64,000 nucleotides of DNA from Piscinibacter gummiphilus (GTDB lineage: Bacteria > Pseudomonadota > Gammaproteobacteria > Burkholderiales > Burkholderiaceae_C), in contig NZ_CP015118.1 of assembly GCF_002116905.1 (NCBI RefSeq), positions 3,100,001 through 3,164,000 on the forward strand, given 5' to 3'. Shown in pieces: positions 27,148-35,263 of this stretch. The notes below the pieces were generated by a model. The model saw only the letters and a program-made list of their open reading frames with translations. It searched no databases and was not told where the DNA came from. The translations under genes and the position numbers were made by a program. Each line of letters starts with the position of its first letter. Positions within the stretch are counted from its first letter, which is position 1.

Positions 27148-27738
27148 ATGGGCTTCAAGGGCGATCCCGTCCGTGTCCTGGTGGTGCCGGGGCTGCACGA
27201 CAGCGGCCAGGGCCATTGGCAGACCTGGCTCGAAGGCCACTTCAAGCGGTCGACGCGCGTGCGCCAGGACGACTGGACCCGCGCCGACCTCGAACGCTGG
27301 GCCGACCGCATCGACGTGACACTGTCGCGCGAGCCCGGCACGCGCTGGGTGGCCGTGGCGCACAGCTTCGGCTGCCTCGCGCTCGCGCGCTACCTGGCCC
27401 ATGGCGGGCAGGGCGTGCACGCCGCGCTGATGGTGGCGCCGGCCGACCCCGAGAAGTTCGCGGCCGGCCCGTTCCTGCCGCAGTCGCAGCTGCCGATCCC
27501 GAGCGCGCTGCTCGCGAGCGAGAACGATCCGTGGATGCGCCTCGACAGCGCCCGCTCGTGGGCGCGCATCTGGGGCTCGCAGTTCATCAACCTCGGGGCG
27601 GTCGGACACATCAACACCGAGTCCGGCTTCGGCCCGCTGCCGCATGCGAAGACGTTGGTGGAGCTGATGATCCAGCGGGTCGAGCGCCAGCGCCGATCGG
27701 CACGGGCCCATCCGCTGGAGTTCTCGTTCGCCATCTGA
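27148..27738 (+). CDS. RBBP9/YdeN family alpha/beta hydrolase
   Basis: A 196-residue small serine hydrolase. The N-terminal VLVVPGLHDSGQGHWQTWLE block, the nucleophile elbow AHSFGC (Ser near residue 72), the acidic residue in LLASENDPWM and the His in GAVGHINTESGFG give a complete catalytic triad of the RBBP9/YdeN family. It starts 13 bases after the molbindin gene. Similar hydrolases are found beside ssu genes in related bacteria; substrate is unknown. Confidence 0.85.
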   Translation: MGFKGDPVRVLVVPGLHDSGQGHWQTWLEGHFKRSTRVRQDDWTRADLERWADRIDVTLSREPGTRWVAVAHSFGCLALARYLAHGGQGVHAALMVAPADPEKFAAGPFLPQSQLPIPSALLASENDPWMRLDSARSWARIWGSQFINLGAVGHINTESGFGPLPHAKTLVELMIQRVERQRRSARAHPLEFSFAI

Positions 27739-27772
27739 CGGCGCCTCATGCGGCCGTGACACACTCGCGGCC

Positions 27773-28756
27773 ATGAAACTCCTGACCGTGTGGTGGCTGG
27801 GTGTCCTGGGGCTGGCGGGCTGCGCGCAATCGCCGCCCGCCGCCGACGTGCTCGGCATCGACTTCGTCCGCATCCCCGCCGGCACGTTCCAGATGGGCAG
27901 CGACGAGGCCCCCGCCGCACTGGCGGCCGCGTACCCCGGGCTGGAGCCGTCGCGGTTCACGGGCCTGGGTGACGAGGCCCCGGTCCACACGGTGCGCATC
28001 ACGCGCGCCTTCGAGATGAGCCGCCACGAGGTCACCGTGGGGCAGTTCCGGCGCTTCCTCGAACGGTCCGGCCACGTGCCCGAATCGGTCGCGGACGGCA
28101 CCGGCGGCTACGGCCACAACCCGGCCTACGACCCCGCCACCACGAAACGGGGCGACGCCTTCGAGGGCCGTTCGCCGGTGTACTCGTGGCGCAACCCGGG
28201 CTTCCGGCAGGGCGACGACCACCCGGTCGTCAACGTCACCTGGAACGACGCCGTGGCACTCGCCCGGTGGCTCAGCCAGCAGGAGGGGCGCCGCTACCGC
28301 CTGCCCACCGAGGCCGAGTGGGAGTACGCCTGCCGCGCGGGAGCACGCACCCGGTACCAGCACGGCGACGACCCGGCGGGCCTGGTCGCCTCCGGCAACA
28401 CCTTCGACGAGGACGCGGCGGTGAACTGGCCGAAGTGGCGCGACCGGGCCGTGCCGGGCCACGACGGCCACGCCTTCACCGCGCCGGTGGGTTCGTTCGC
28501 GCCGAACGCGTTCGGCCTCTCGGACATGCACGGCAACGTGTGGGAGTGGGTGTCCGACTGGCATGGCGACGACTATTACGCGCAGTCGCCCGTGGACGAC
28601 CCGACCGGCCCCGCCACCGGGGAGGTGAAGGTGCGCCGGGGTGGGTCGTGGCACACGTGGCCGCTGTATGCCCGCTGCGCGTTCCGCAACTGGAACACCC
28701 CCCAGACCCGGTACACCCTGGTGGGCATCCGGTTGGTCCGGGAGACGAAACCCTGA
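27773..28756 (+). CDS. SUMF1/formylglycine-generating-enzyme-like lipoprotein
   Basis: A 327-residue lipoprotein: signal sequence with lipobox LAGC (Cys17), then an FGE-sulfatase fold. Conserved parts are the FVRIPAGTFQMGSDE opening, RHEVTVGQFRRF, NVTWNDAVALARWLS, RLPTEAEWEYACRAG and DMHGNVWEWVSDWHGDDY. The redox-active cysteine pair of true formylglycine-generating enzymes should lie between RRGGSW and RCAFRNW; here that segment reads HTWPLYA and has no Cys before the RC. It is therefore probably a structural or ligand-binding homologue without FGE activity. No sulfatase gene is nearby. Confidence 0.8.
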   Translation: MKLLTVWWLGVLGLAGCAQSPPAADVLGIDFVRIPAGTFQMGSDEAPAALAAAYPGLEPSRFTGLGDEAPVHTVRITRAFEMSRHEVTVGQFRRFLERSGHVPESVADGTGGYGHNPAYDPATTKRGDAFEGRSPVYSWRNPGFRQGDDHPVVNVTWNDAVALARWLSQQEGRRYRLPTEAEWEYACRAGARTRYQHGDDPAGLVASGNTFDEDAAVNWPKWRDRAVPGHDGHAFTAPVGSFAPNAFGLSDMHGNVWEWVSDWHGDDYYAQSPVDDPTGPATGEVKVRRGGSWHTWPLYARCAFRNWNTPQTRYTLVGIRLVRETKP

Positions 28757-28835
28757 CGACCGGGGCCGTCACACTCGGAGACACACCTGCCCGTTTATGA
28801 CAGGAAACGGGTCGGCCAACGAAATTGGTCACCCG

Positions 28836-28855
28836 CCCGGACCGGACGGTCCGGG
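28836..28855 (+). other. hairpin between genes (8-bp stem, 4-base loop)
   Basis: CCCGGACC pairs perfectly with GGTCCGGG around GGAC. It sits in the 220-base gap between the FGE-like and ankyrin-like lipoprotein genes, without a T-run. The rest of that gap shows no gene or clear promoter. Confidence 0.4.
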
Positions 28856-28976
28856 AGCTTCGGGCGGTGAGAACCGCGATGGAATGTGGGGTCCGTCCGG
28901 TTTCGCGGCCACGGACGCCCGCGGCCGCTTCGGTGGCTCGGAAGTTGCGTTGCAAGGGCATCTGCCCAAAAGTGAC

Positions 28977-30101
28977 ATGAGCCCCACCTCCGTGTTGACC
29001 CGACTTCGCCGCGCTGCCGTTGCCCTGTTCGTGCTGACTTCGGCGGCCGGTTGCACCACCACGTCCCTGGTGCTGGGCGTGGCCGGCGTGGCCACGGACA
29101 CCAGCGTCACGTGGGAGATCGCGAAACACCTGCACGCCCAGATGACCGACGGCGATCCGGTGTCCTGCCTGCGGATGAACAGCGTCGAACGGGCGCTGAC
29201 CGCACGCTGCGGCCACTTCGTCGCCGGCAGCCTGCGCACCGAGGACATCGCCCGCAATGAACTCCAGGGCTGCCACCTGACCCTGGCCGCGCGCGACCCG
29301 CGCCTGTGGCCGGTGCTCCCCGAACTGCTCAACAAGGGCGCCCAGCCCGAGTCCTGCCCGGTGCCGCCGCTCGTCGCGCTGGCCGCCGTCCAGCCGTGCC
29401 CCGACTTCCAGTCCGCGTCGCCCGCGGTGCGCGAATCCCTCGTGTGGCTGGCCGAGGCCGACGCCCGGTCCGTGCGCCACGACGTCGTGCGCATGTTCAG
29501 CTGCCCGAACGCCCGCCAGGCCGGTCTCGACCGGGTGCTCGACACCTGGCTGGTCGCCGGCATGCTGCAGCGGGACACCGCCGGCTTCGGCGTGCTGGGC
29601 GCGCTCCACCCTGACTACCTGCTGTCGCCGTTCGGGCGCAAGCTCGAGAGCCAGGGGCACACCGCGGCTGCCTCGCTCGGCACCGTCGATGGCCGGCAGA
29701 CGTCGGGCTTCGAGGAGGCCCTGCGCACCAGCAACTTCGAGGCGGTCCAGTGGTGGCTCAACCGCGCCCCGCAACTCGCGAACCGCGTGCCGCCGTCCCA
29801 GGGCGGCCGCCTGCCGTGGACCCCGCTCGCCCGCGTGCTGCTGCCGGGTTTCCTCGCCGACCCGGCGCGCCAGCAGGAAACGGTCGAGTTCCTGCTCGCC
29901 CGCGGCGCCGACCCGTGGAAACCGATCCCCGGGGGCGTGCACAACTCGGTGGTGGGCTACGCGAGGGACCTGAAGAGCCCGCTCGTGCGCCTGCTCGATC
30001 CGCCGATCGTCGCCACGGCCGATGCGCCGAAGCGCCTGGTGGCGCAAGCCGGCGACGCGGCTCCCCTCGCCAACGACGTGGCGACGAATCAAGGGCATTG
30101 A
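28977..30101 (+). CDS. hypothetical lipoprotein with ankyrin-like C-terminus
   Basis: A 374-residue predicted lipoprotein. The signal sequence LRRAAVALFVLTSAAGC has a lipobox with Cys near residue 25 followed by Thr-rich sequence. The middle contains paired cysteines (PVSCLRMN, TARCGHF, GCHLT, ESCPVPP, PCPDF, SCPNA), suggesting disulfides. Residues about 245-340 resemble two ankyrin-type helix pairs (EEALRTSNFEAVQWWLNRAP and ETVEFLLARGADPW). I do not recognise a family. The ATG at 28977 is the one that fits the signal peptide; the frame is open far upstream. Confidence 0.65.
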   Translation: MSPTSVLTRLRRAAVALFVLTSAAGCTTTSLVLGVAGVATDTSVTWEIAKHLHAQMTDGDPVSCLRMNSVERALTARCGHFVAGSLRTEDIARNELQGCHLTLAARDPRLWPVLPELLNKGAQPESCPVPPLVALAAVQPCPDFQSASPAVRESLVWLAEADARSVRHDVVRMFSCPNARQAGLDRVLDTWLVAGMLQRDTAGFGVLGALHPDYLLSPFGRKLESQGHTAAASLGTVDGRQTSGFEEALRTSNFEAVQWWLNRAPQLANRVPPSQGGRLPWTPLARVLLPGFLADPARQQETVEFLLARGADPWKPIPGGVHNSVVGYARDLKSPLVRLLDPPIVATADAPKRLVAQAGDAAPLANDVATNQGH

Positions 30102-30135
30102 CGCCCCGGCAGCGCTGGGTTCCACTTTGGCGGCA

Positions 30136-30155
30136 GGGTTCCGGGTCCGGAACCC
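30136..30155 (+). other. hairpin between genes (8-bp stem, 4-base loop)
   Basis: GGGTTCCG pairs perfectly with CGGAACCC around GGTC. It lies 16 bases before the GGDEF gene and has no T-run. It has the same architecture as the hairpins at 8298 and 28836. Confidence 0.4.
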
Positions 30156-30171
30156 GGGAAACGCTCCGCCG

Positions 30172-31242
30172 ATGTCGTCTGTTCCACCCGTTTCACCCGA
30201 CCCCGGGCCGACCATCGAGCCGGTCCTGGCCAGCGCCGTGCAGGCCGAGTTGCCGGTCAACGAGGTGGCGCGCCTCGCGGCACTGAACCGCTACGGCGTG
30301 CTCGACACCCCCGCCGAGCAGGCCTTCGACGACATCACCACCGTGGCCGCGGCGCTCTGCAACGTGCCCATCGCGGTGATCACGCTGGTCGACGAGCACC
30401 GTCAGTGGTTCAAGGCCGTCGTGGGCCTCGACGGCACGACGGAAACACCGCGTTCCGTGGCATTCTGCGCGCATGCCATTCTGGAACCCGACCAGATCCT
30501 CGAGGTGCCCGACGCCCTCGACGACCCCCGCTTTGCGCGCAACCCGCTCGTGCTCGGTGAGCCGAACATCCGCTTCTATGCCGGCGCGCCGCTGGTGTCC
30601 CCCGACGGGCAGGCCCTCGGCACGCTCTGCGTGATCGACCGCGTGCCCCGGCACCTCTCGCCGCGCGAACGCAACGCGCTCGCCTCGCTCGCGCGGCAGG
30701 TGGTCGCACAGCTCGAGCTGCGGCACCTCGTCGCCGACCTGAGCCTGCGCAGCACCACCGATGTCCTCACCGGCGCGTGGAACCGGCGCGCCTTCGACCA
30801 GCGGCTGGCGGCCGAATGGAACCGCCATGCCCGAACCCGCTCCCCTCTCGGACTCCTGATGATCGACGTGGACCATTTCAAGGACTTCAACGACCGCTTC
30901 GGTCACCCGACCGGTGACGGCGCGCTCGTCCAGATCGTGCAGTCGTTGCTGCAGCCACTGCGCAGCAACGACTTCCTCGCACGCTTCGGCGGCGAGGAGT
31001 TCGTCGCCATCCTCCCCGATGCCGACGCCACCGGCGCCAGCGAGGCCGCCGAACGCGTGCGGGCCGCCGTCGAAGGCACCGCGTGGACTTTCCACCCGCT
31101 GACCGTCAGCATCGGCGCCGTGGCAGCGCAGCCTGAACACGGCATCGACCCCCACACGCTCGTCGCCCAGGCCGACCGCGCGCTGTACCGGGCGAAGCAG
31201 GCCGGACGGAACCGCGTGCACCTCTTCGAGCGCTGGAATTGA
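30172..31242 (+). CDS. GAF-GGDEF diguanylate cyclase
   Basis: A 356-residue cytoplasmic signalling protein. A GAF sensor domain covers about residues 40-180 (ITTVAAALCNVPIAVITLVDE, then FYAGAPLVSPDGQALGTLCVID). The GGDEF domain covers about 190-350 with DVLTGAWNRRAF, the intact active-site signature GGEEF and an inhibitory-site RSND exactly five residues upstream, so it should make cyclic di-GMP and be product-inhibited. Its TGA overlaps the TTG start of the following nonribosomal peptide synthetase, implying translational coupling. Confidence 0.92.
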   Translation: MSSVPPVSPDPGPTIEPVLASAVQAELPVNEVARLAALNRYGVLDTPAEQAFDDITTVAAALCNVPIAVITLVDEHRQWFKAVVGLDGTTETPRSVAFCAHAILEPDQILEVPDALDDPRFARNPLVLGEPNIRFYAGAPLVSPDGQALGTLCVIDRVPRHLSPRERNALASLARQVVAQLELRHLVADLSLRSTTDVLTGAWNRRAFDQRLAAEWNRHARTRSPLGLLMIDVDHFKDFNDRFGHPTGDGALVQIVQSLLQPLRSNDFLARFGGEEFVAILPDADATGASEAAERVRAAVEGTAWTFHPLTVSIGAVAAQPEHGIDPHTLVAQADRALYRAKQAGRNRVHLFERWN

Positions 31243-34200
31243 ACGCGCCGCTGAAGCCCGCGGAGGCGGGGGTGCTGGCCGGCCCGAACCGGCCCGACCT
31301 GCTGCGCGGCGAGGTGCTCGCCGATGTCTTCGAGGCCACCGTGCGGCGGCGTCCCGATCACCCGGCGCTGGTGTTCGGCGACCGGTCGCTCACGTACGGT
31401 GAACTCGACGCGCTGGCCGACCGTGCCTGCGCGCGCCTGATCGAGGCCGGCGTGCGGCCGGGCCAGATCGTGGGCCTGTGGCTGCCGCGGGGCATCGACC
31501 TGCTCGTGATGCAACTCGCCATCGCGAAGACGGGTGCCGCCTGGTTGCCCTCCGACGCCGACAACCCGGTGGACCGCATCCAGGTGTGCCTGGACGACGC
31601 GGAGGCCGCCGGCATCGTCACCGATGCGGCTTCGGCTCCGCGCCTGTCCGGCCTGGGCCGCCCGGTGTGGACGGCGGAAGGTCTGCTCGATGCGGCACCG
31701 GCGCCCGCGCGGCGGCGCGAAGGCGCGCGGCCGGAACATCCGGCCTACGTGATCTACACGTCGGGCTCCACCGGCAAGCCCAAGGGCATCGTGGTGGGGC
31801 AGGGCAGCATCTGCCACTTCCTGCGCAGCGAGAACGAGGTGCTGCGCGTGCGCGAGACCGACCGGGTCTACCAGGGCTTCTCGGTCGCCTTCGACATGTC
31901 GTTCGAGGAGATCTGGATCAGCTACCTCGTGGGCGCCACGCTGTGGCTCGCCCCGAAGGCGCTGGCCGCCGACCCCGAGTCTCTGCCGAAGGCTTTGGCT
32001 GCGGCCGGGGTCAGCGTGCTGCATGCCGTGCCCACGCTGCTGGCCCTGTTCGCGGAGGACGTGCCCAACCTGCGGCTCATCAACCTCGGCGGCGAGATGT
32101 GCCCCGAGTCGCTGGTGGCCCGCTGGGCGGTGGGCGGCCGGCAGGTCTTCAACACCTATGGCCCGACCGAAGCCACGGTGTCGGCGAGCCTCGCCGAACT
32201 GCATGCCGGCGAGCCGGTCACCATTGGCACGCCGTTGCCCAACTACGGCCTGCTGGTCATCGCCACCGACGTGGAGAACGGCCTGCGCCTGCTGCCGCCC
32301 GGCGAGACGGGCGAGCTCTGCATCTTCGGGCCCGGCGTCGCGGCGGGCTACCTCGGCCGCCCGGACCTCACCGCCCAGAGGTTCCTCGAGAACCCGTGGG
32401 CCACGGCCCCGCAGGACGGCCGCCTGTACCGCACGGGCGACCTCGCCCGCATCGACGAACACGGCCAGGTGCAGTGCCTGGGCCGGGCCGACGACCAGGT
32501 GAAGATCCGCGGCTTCCGCGTCGAACTCGGCGAGATCGAGGCGGCGCTGGCCGCGCTGCCCGGCGTGGGCACCACGGCCGTGCTGCTGCGCAAGGACGGC
32601 GGCGTGGACCAACTGGTGGCATACCTCGTGGCGGAAGCTGCGGGCGCGCCGTCGGACGCCGAGCTGCGCGCCGCGCTGTCGGCCAGCCTGCCGCCGTACA
32701 TGGTGCCCACGCGGTACGAATGGCTCGACGAAATGCCCCGGCTCACGTCCGGCAAGATCGACCGCAACGCGCTGAAGGCGAGGGCGCTCGCGGTGGCCGC
32801 GCGGGCCGAAGGGTCCGACGTGGCCGAGACACCGGCCGAGGAGGTGATGTTCGCCGCGCTCGAGACGCTGTTCCCGGGCCAGGCCATCCGGCGCGAGGCC
32901 GACTTCTTCTCGGACCTGGGCGGCCACTCGCTGTTCGCCGCGCGGCTCGCGTCCGCGCTGCGCGCGAATCCCCGCTTCGCCCACGCCACCGTGCGCGACA
33001 TCTACACGCACCGCACGCTGGGCGCCATCGCCAGCGCGCTGGAGGCGTCGGCGCAGGAACCGGCCGACGACGTGCCGGCCTGGACACCCCCCTCCGCATG
33101 GCGCCGCTGGCGCTGCGGCTTCTTCCAGGCGCTGGCGGTGCCGCCGCTGCTGACGATCCGCATGGGCCAGTGGCTCGCGCCGTTTTTCACGTACCACTTC
33201 CACACGGGCAGCCCGGGCGACTCGGTGCCGTTCGCGGTGGCCATGTCCATCCTCGTGTTCCTGTTCGCGACGGTGCTCGAGTTCGCCATCGCCATCGCGG
33301 GCAAGTGGCTCATCGCCGGGCGCCTCGCCGCGGGCACGTACCCGATGTGGGGCTTCGTCTACTACCGCTGGTGGGTGACGGACCGCCTCGTGGAGGCCGC
33401 GCCCACGTACCTGATCCACGGCTCCTCGCTGCACGCGTGGTGGCTGCGGGCCCTCGGCGCACGTGTGGGCCGCGATGCCACCATCGGCTCCATCACGCTG
33501 CGCTCGCCCGACCTGCTGACCGTGGGTGACCGGGTCAGCGTGGGCAACGCCGTCAACTTCGAGAACGCGCGCGTGCACGAGGGCCGGTTCGTGCTCGGCC
33601 CCATCGACCTCGGCCACGACACCCATGTGGGCTCGTACGCCGTGCTGGAAGGCGACACCCGCCTGGACGACTGGGCCCACCTCGACGCGCAGTCGGCGCT
33701 GCGCAGCGGCCAGGCCGTGCCGGCCGACCGCCTCTGGACCGGCTCGCCCGCACGCGATGCGGGTCCGTTCGACCGCAGCTCGCTCAAGCCGCGCCCGCCG
33801 GTGTCGGCGGCCCGCCTGCGCGGCGAGGCCGCCTTCTTCGTGTTCGGCGCGCTGCTGATCGCCACGCTGTTCTTCATGCCCGTGTTCCCCACGTTCATGG
33901 TGATCGACTGGCTGGACGACAGCGAGGTGTTCCCGGCCCTCTCGGCGATGTTCCAGGGGCTGCCGCTGCTGAAGTACTTCGTGCTCGCGCTGCCGGCCAG
34001 CGCCGTGATGATCGTGCTGACGGCGCTGCTGTCGGCCGGCATCCGCTGGTCCGTGCTGCCGCGGCTGCGCACCGGCAGCTGGCCGGTGCACAGCAACGTG
34101 TACTGCGGCAAGTGGCTCGTGAACCAGATCCAGGAGTCCAGCCTGCAGACGCTGCACGGCCTCTACGCCACGGTGTACGCGCCGGCCTGGTACCGGCTGC

Positions 34201-35246
34201 TCGGCGCGAAGGTCGGCCGCGACGCCGAGATCTCCACCGCGCTGGGCGTGGTGCCGGACATGCTGACCCTGGGCGACGAGACCTTCATCGCCGACGCCGT
34301 GCTGCTGGGCGACGAGGAGATCGACGGCGGCTGGATGACGATGCAGCCCACCGTGGTGTCGCGCCGCAGTTTCGTGGGCAACGGCGCCTACATCCCCGAC
34401 GGCACCACGCTGCCCGAGAACGTGCTGGTGGGCGTGCTGTCCCGCGCGCCCGAGGCCGGCCGCATGAAGAGCGGCGACACGTGGCTGGGATCGCCCGCCA
34501 TGCACCTGCCGGCGCGCGAGACCGTGGCCGGTTTCCCCGAGTCGCTCACGTTCCGGCCGTCGCCGTGGCGGCGCCTGGCGCGCGGGCTGATCGAGGCCTT
34601 CCGCATCGTCGCGCCCCACGCCATCGTGATCTCCGCCGGCTACGCCATCGTGCTGGCGGTGATGCCCACCGCGGGCGCGGGCCGCTGGGACGAGGTGGCG
34701 TGGGACCTGACCCTCTACGGGCTCTGGTTCGGTCTGGCGACCTATGTGTTCGTGGCCGTGTTCAAGTGGCTGCTGATCGGGCGCTACAAGCAGCGCGCGG
34801 TGCCCATGTGGACGCCGTTCGTGTGGCTGTCGGAAGCCACCACGAACCTGTACGAGGGCATCGCCGTGCCCAACTTCATGCGCTACCTGCGCGGCACGCC
34901 GTGGCTGCCGTGGGCGCTGAACCTGCTGGGCTGCCGCATCGGCAAGGGCGTGTACCTCGACACCACCGACATCACCGAGTTCGACTGCGTGCGCATCGGC
35001 GACCACACGGAGCTGAACGCGCTCACGTGCCCGCAGACGCACCTGTTCGAGGACCGCGTGATGAAGATCGACGAGGTGCGCATCGGCCGGCAGGTGAACA
35101 TCGGCCCGCGCACCACGGTGCTCTACAGCGCGTCCGTGGCCGACAACGTGCAGCTCGGGCCCATGACGCTCGTGATGAAGGGCGAGTCGTTGCCGGCGGA
35201 TACCCGTTGGACGGGGAATCCGGCGGCGCCGGCCCTGCGCGCCTAG
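31239..35246 (+). CDS. Pls/PosA-family nonribosomal peptide synthetase
   Basis: A 1335-residue single-module synthetase without a condensation domain. The adenylation domain (about 25-520) has A3 YTSGSTGKPKG at 173-183, A5 NTYGPTEAT, A7-A8 YRTGDLARIDEHG and GFRVELGEIEAAL, and A10 SGKIDRNAL. A carrier domain follows with GGHSL, phosphopantetheine Ser564. The C-terminal half has about six membrane helices alternating with three hexapeptide-repeat (left-handed beta helix) soluble parts, e.g. GARVGRDATIGSITL, GAKVGRDAEIST and GCRIGKGVYLD. This is the layout of epsilon-poly-lysine synthetase and relatives, in which the membrane part polymerises the amino acid. Start TTG 31239 overlaps the GGDEF stop. 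Confidence 0.88.
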   Translation: MNAPLKPAEAGVLAGPNRPDLLRGEVLADVFEATVRRRPDHPALVFGDRSLTYGELDALADRACARLIEAGVRPGQIVGLWLPRGIDLLVMQLAIAKTGAAWLPSDADNPVDRIQVCLDDAEAAGIVTDAASAPRLSGLGRPVWTAEGLLDAAPAPARRREGARPEHPAYVIYTSGSTGKPKGIVVGQGSICHFLRSENEVLRVRETDRVYQGFSVAFDMSFEEIWISYLVGATLWLAPKALAADPESLPKALAAAGVSVLHAVPTLLALFAEDVPNLRLINLGGEMCPESLVARWAVGGRQVFNTYGPTEATVSASLAELHAGEPVTIGTPLPNYGLLVIATDVENGLRLLPPGETGELCIFGPGVAAGYLGRPDLTAQRFLENPWATAPQDGRLYRTGDLARIDEHGQVQCLGRADDQVKIRGFRVELGEIEAALAALPGVGTTAVLLRKDGGVDQLVAYLVAEAAGAPSDAELRAALSASLPPYMVPTRYEWLDEMPRLTSGKIDRNALKARALAVAARAEGSDVAETPAEEVMFAALETLFPGQAIRREADFFSDLGGHSLFAARLASALRANPRFAHATVRDIYTHRTLGAIASALEASAQEPADDVPAWTPPSAWRRWRCGFFQALAVPPLLTIRMGQWLAPFFTYHFHTGSPGDSVPFAVAMSILVFLFATVLEFAIAIAGKWLIAGRLAAGTYPMWGFVYYRWWVTDRLVEAAPTYLIHGSSLHAWWLRALGARVGRDATIGSITLRSPDLLTVGDRVSVGNAVNFENARVHEGRFVLGPIDLGHDTHVGSYAVLEGDTRLDDWAHLDAQSALRSGQAVPADRLWTGSPARDAGPFDRSSLKPRPPVSAARLRGEAAFFVFGALLIATLFFMPVFPTFMVIDWLDDSEVFPALSAMFQGLPLLKYFVLALPASAVMIVLTALLSAGIRWSVLPRLRTGSWPVHSNVYCGKWLVNQIQESSLQTLHGLYATVYAPAWYRLLGAKVGRDAEISTALGVVPDMLTLGDETFIADAVLLGDEEIDGGWMTMQPTVVSRRSFVGNGAYIPDGTTLPENVLVGVLSRAPEAGRMKSGDTWLGSPAMHLPARETVAGFPESLTFRPSPWRRLARGLIEAFRIVAPHAIVISAGYAIVLAVMPTAGAGRWDEVAWDLTLYGLWFGLATYVFVAVFKWLLIGRYKQRAVPMWTPFVWLSEATTNLYEGIAVPNFMRYLRGTPWLPWALNLLGCRIGKGVYLDTTDITEFDCVRIGDHTELNALTCPQTHLFEDRVMKIDEVRIGRQVNIGPRTTVLYSASVADNVQLGPMTLVMKGESLPADTRWTGNPAAPALRA

Positions 35247-35263
35247 ACGGGCTCCGCGTCCGC

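Noticed and set aside
27773..28756. True formylglycine-generating enzyme activating a sulfatase
   Set aside because: The active-site cysteine pair is missing and no sulfatase gene is nearby.
30903..35042. 1379-codon minus-strand frame opposite the peptide synthetase
   Set aside because: Antisense shadow: no domain resemblance, and the plus-strand frame has all adenylation and carrier motifs.
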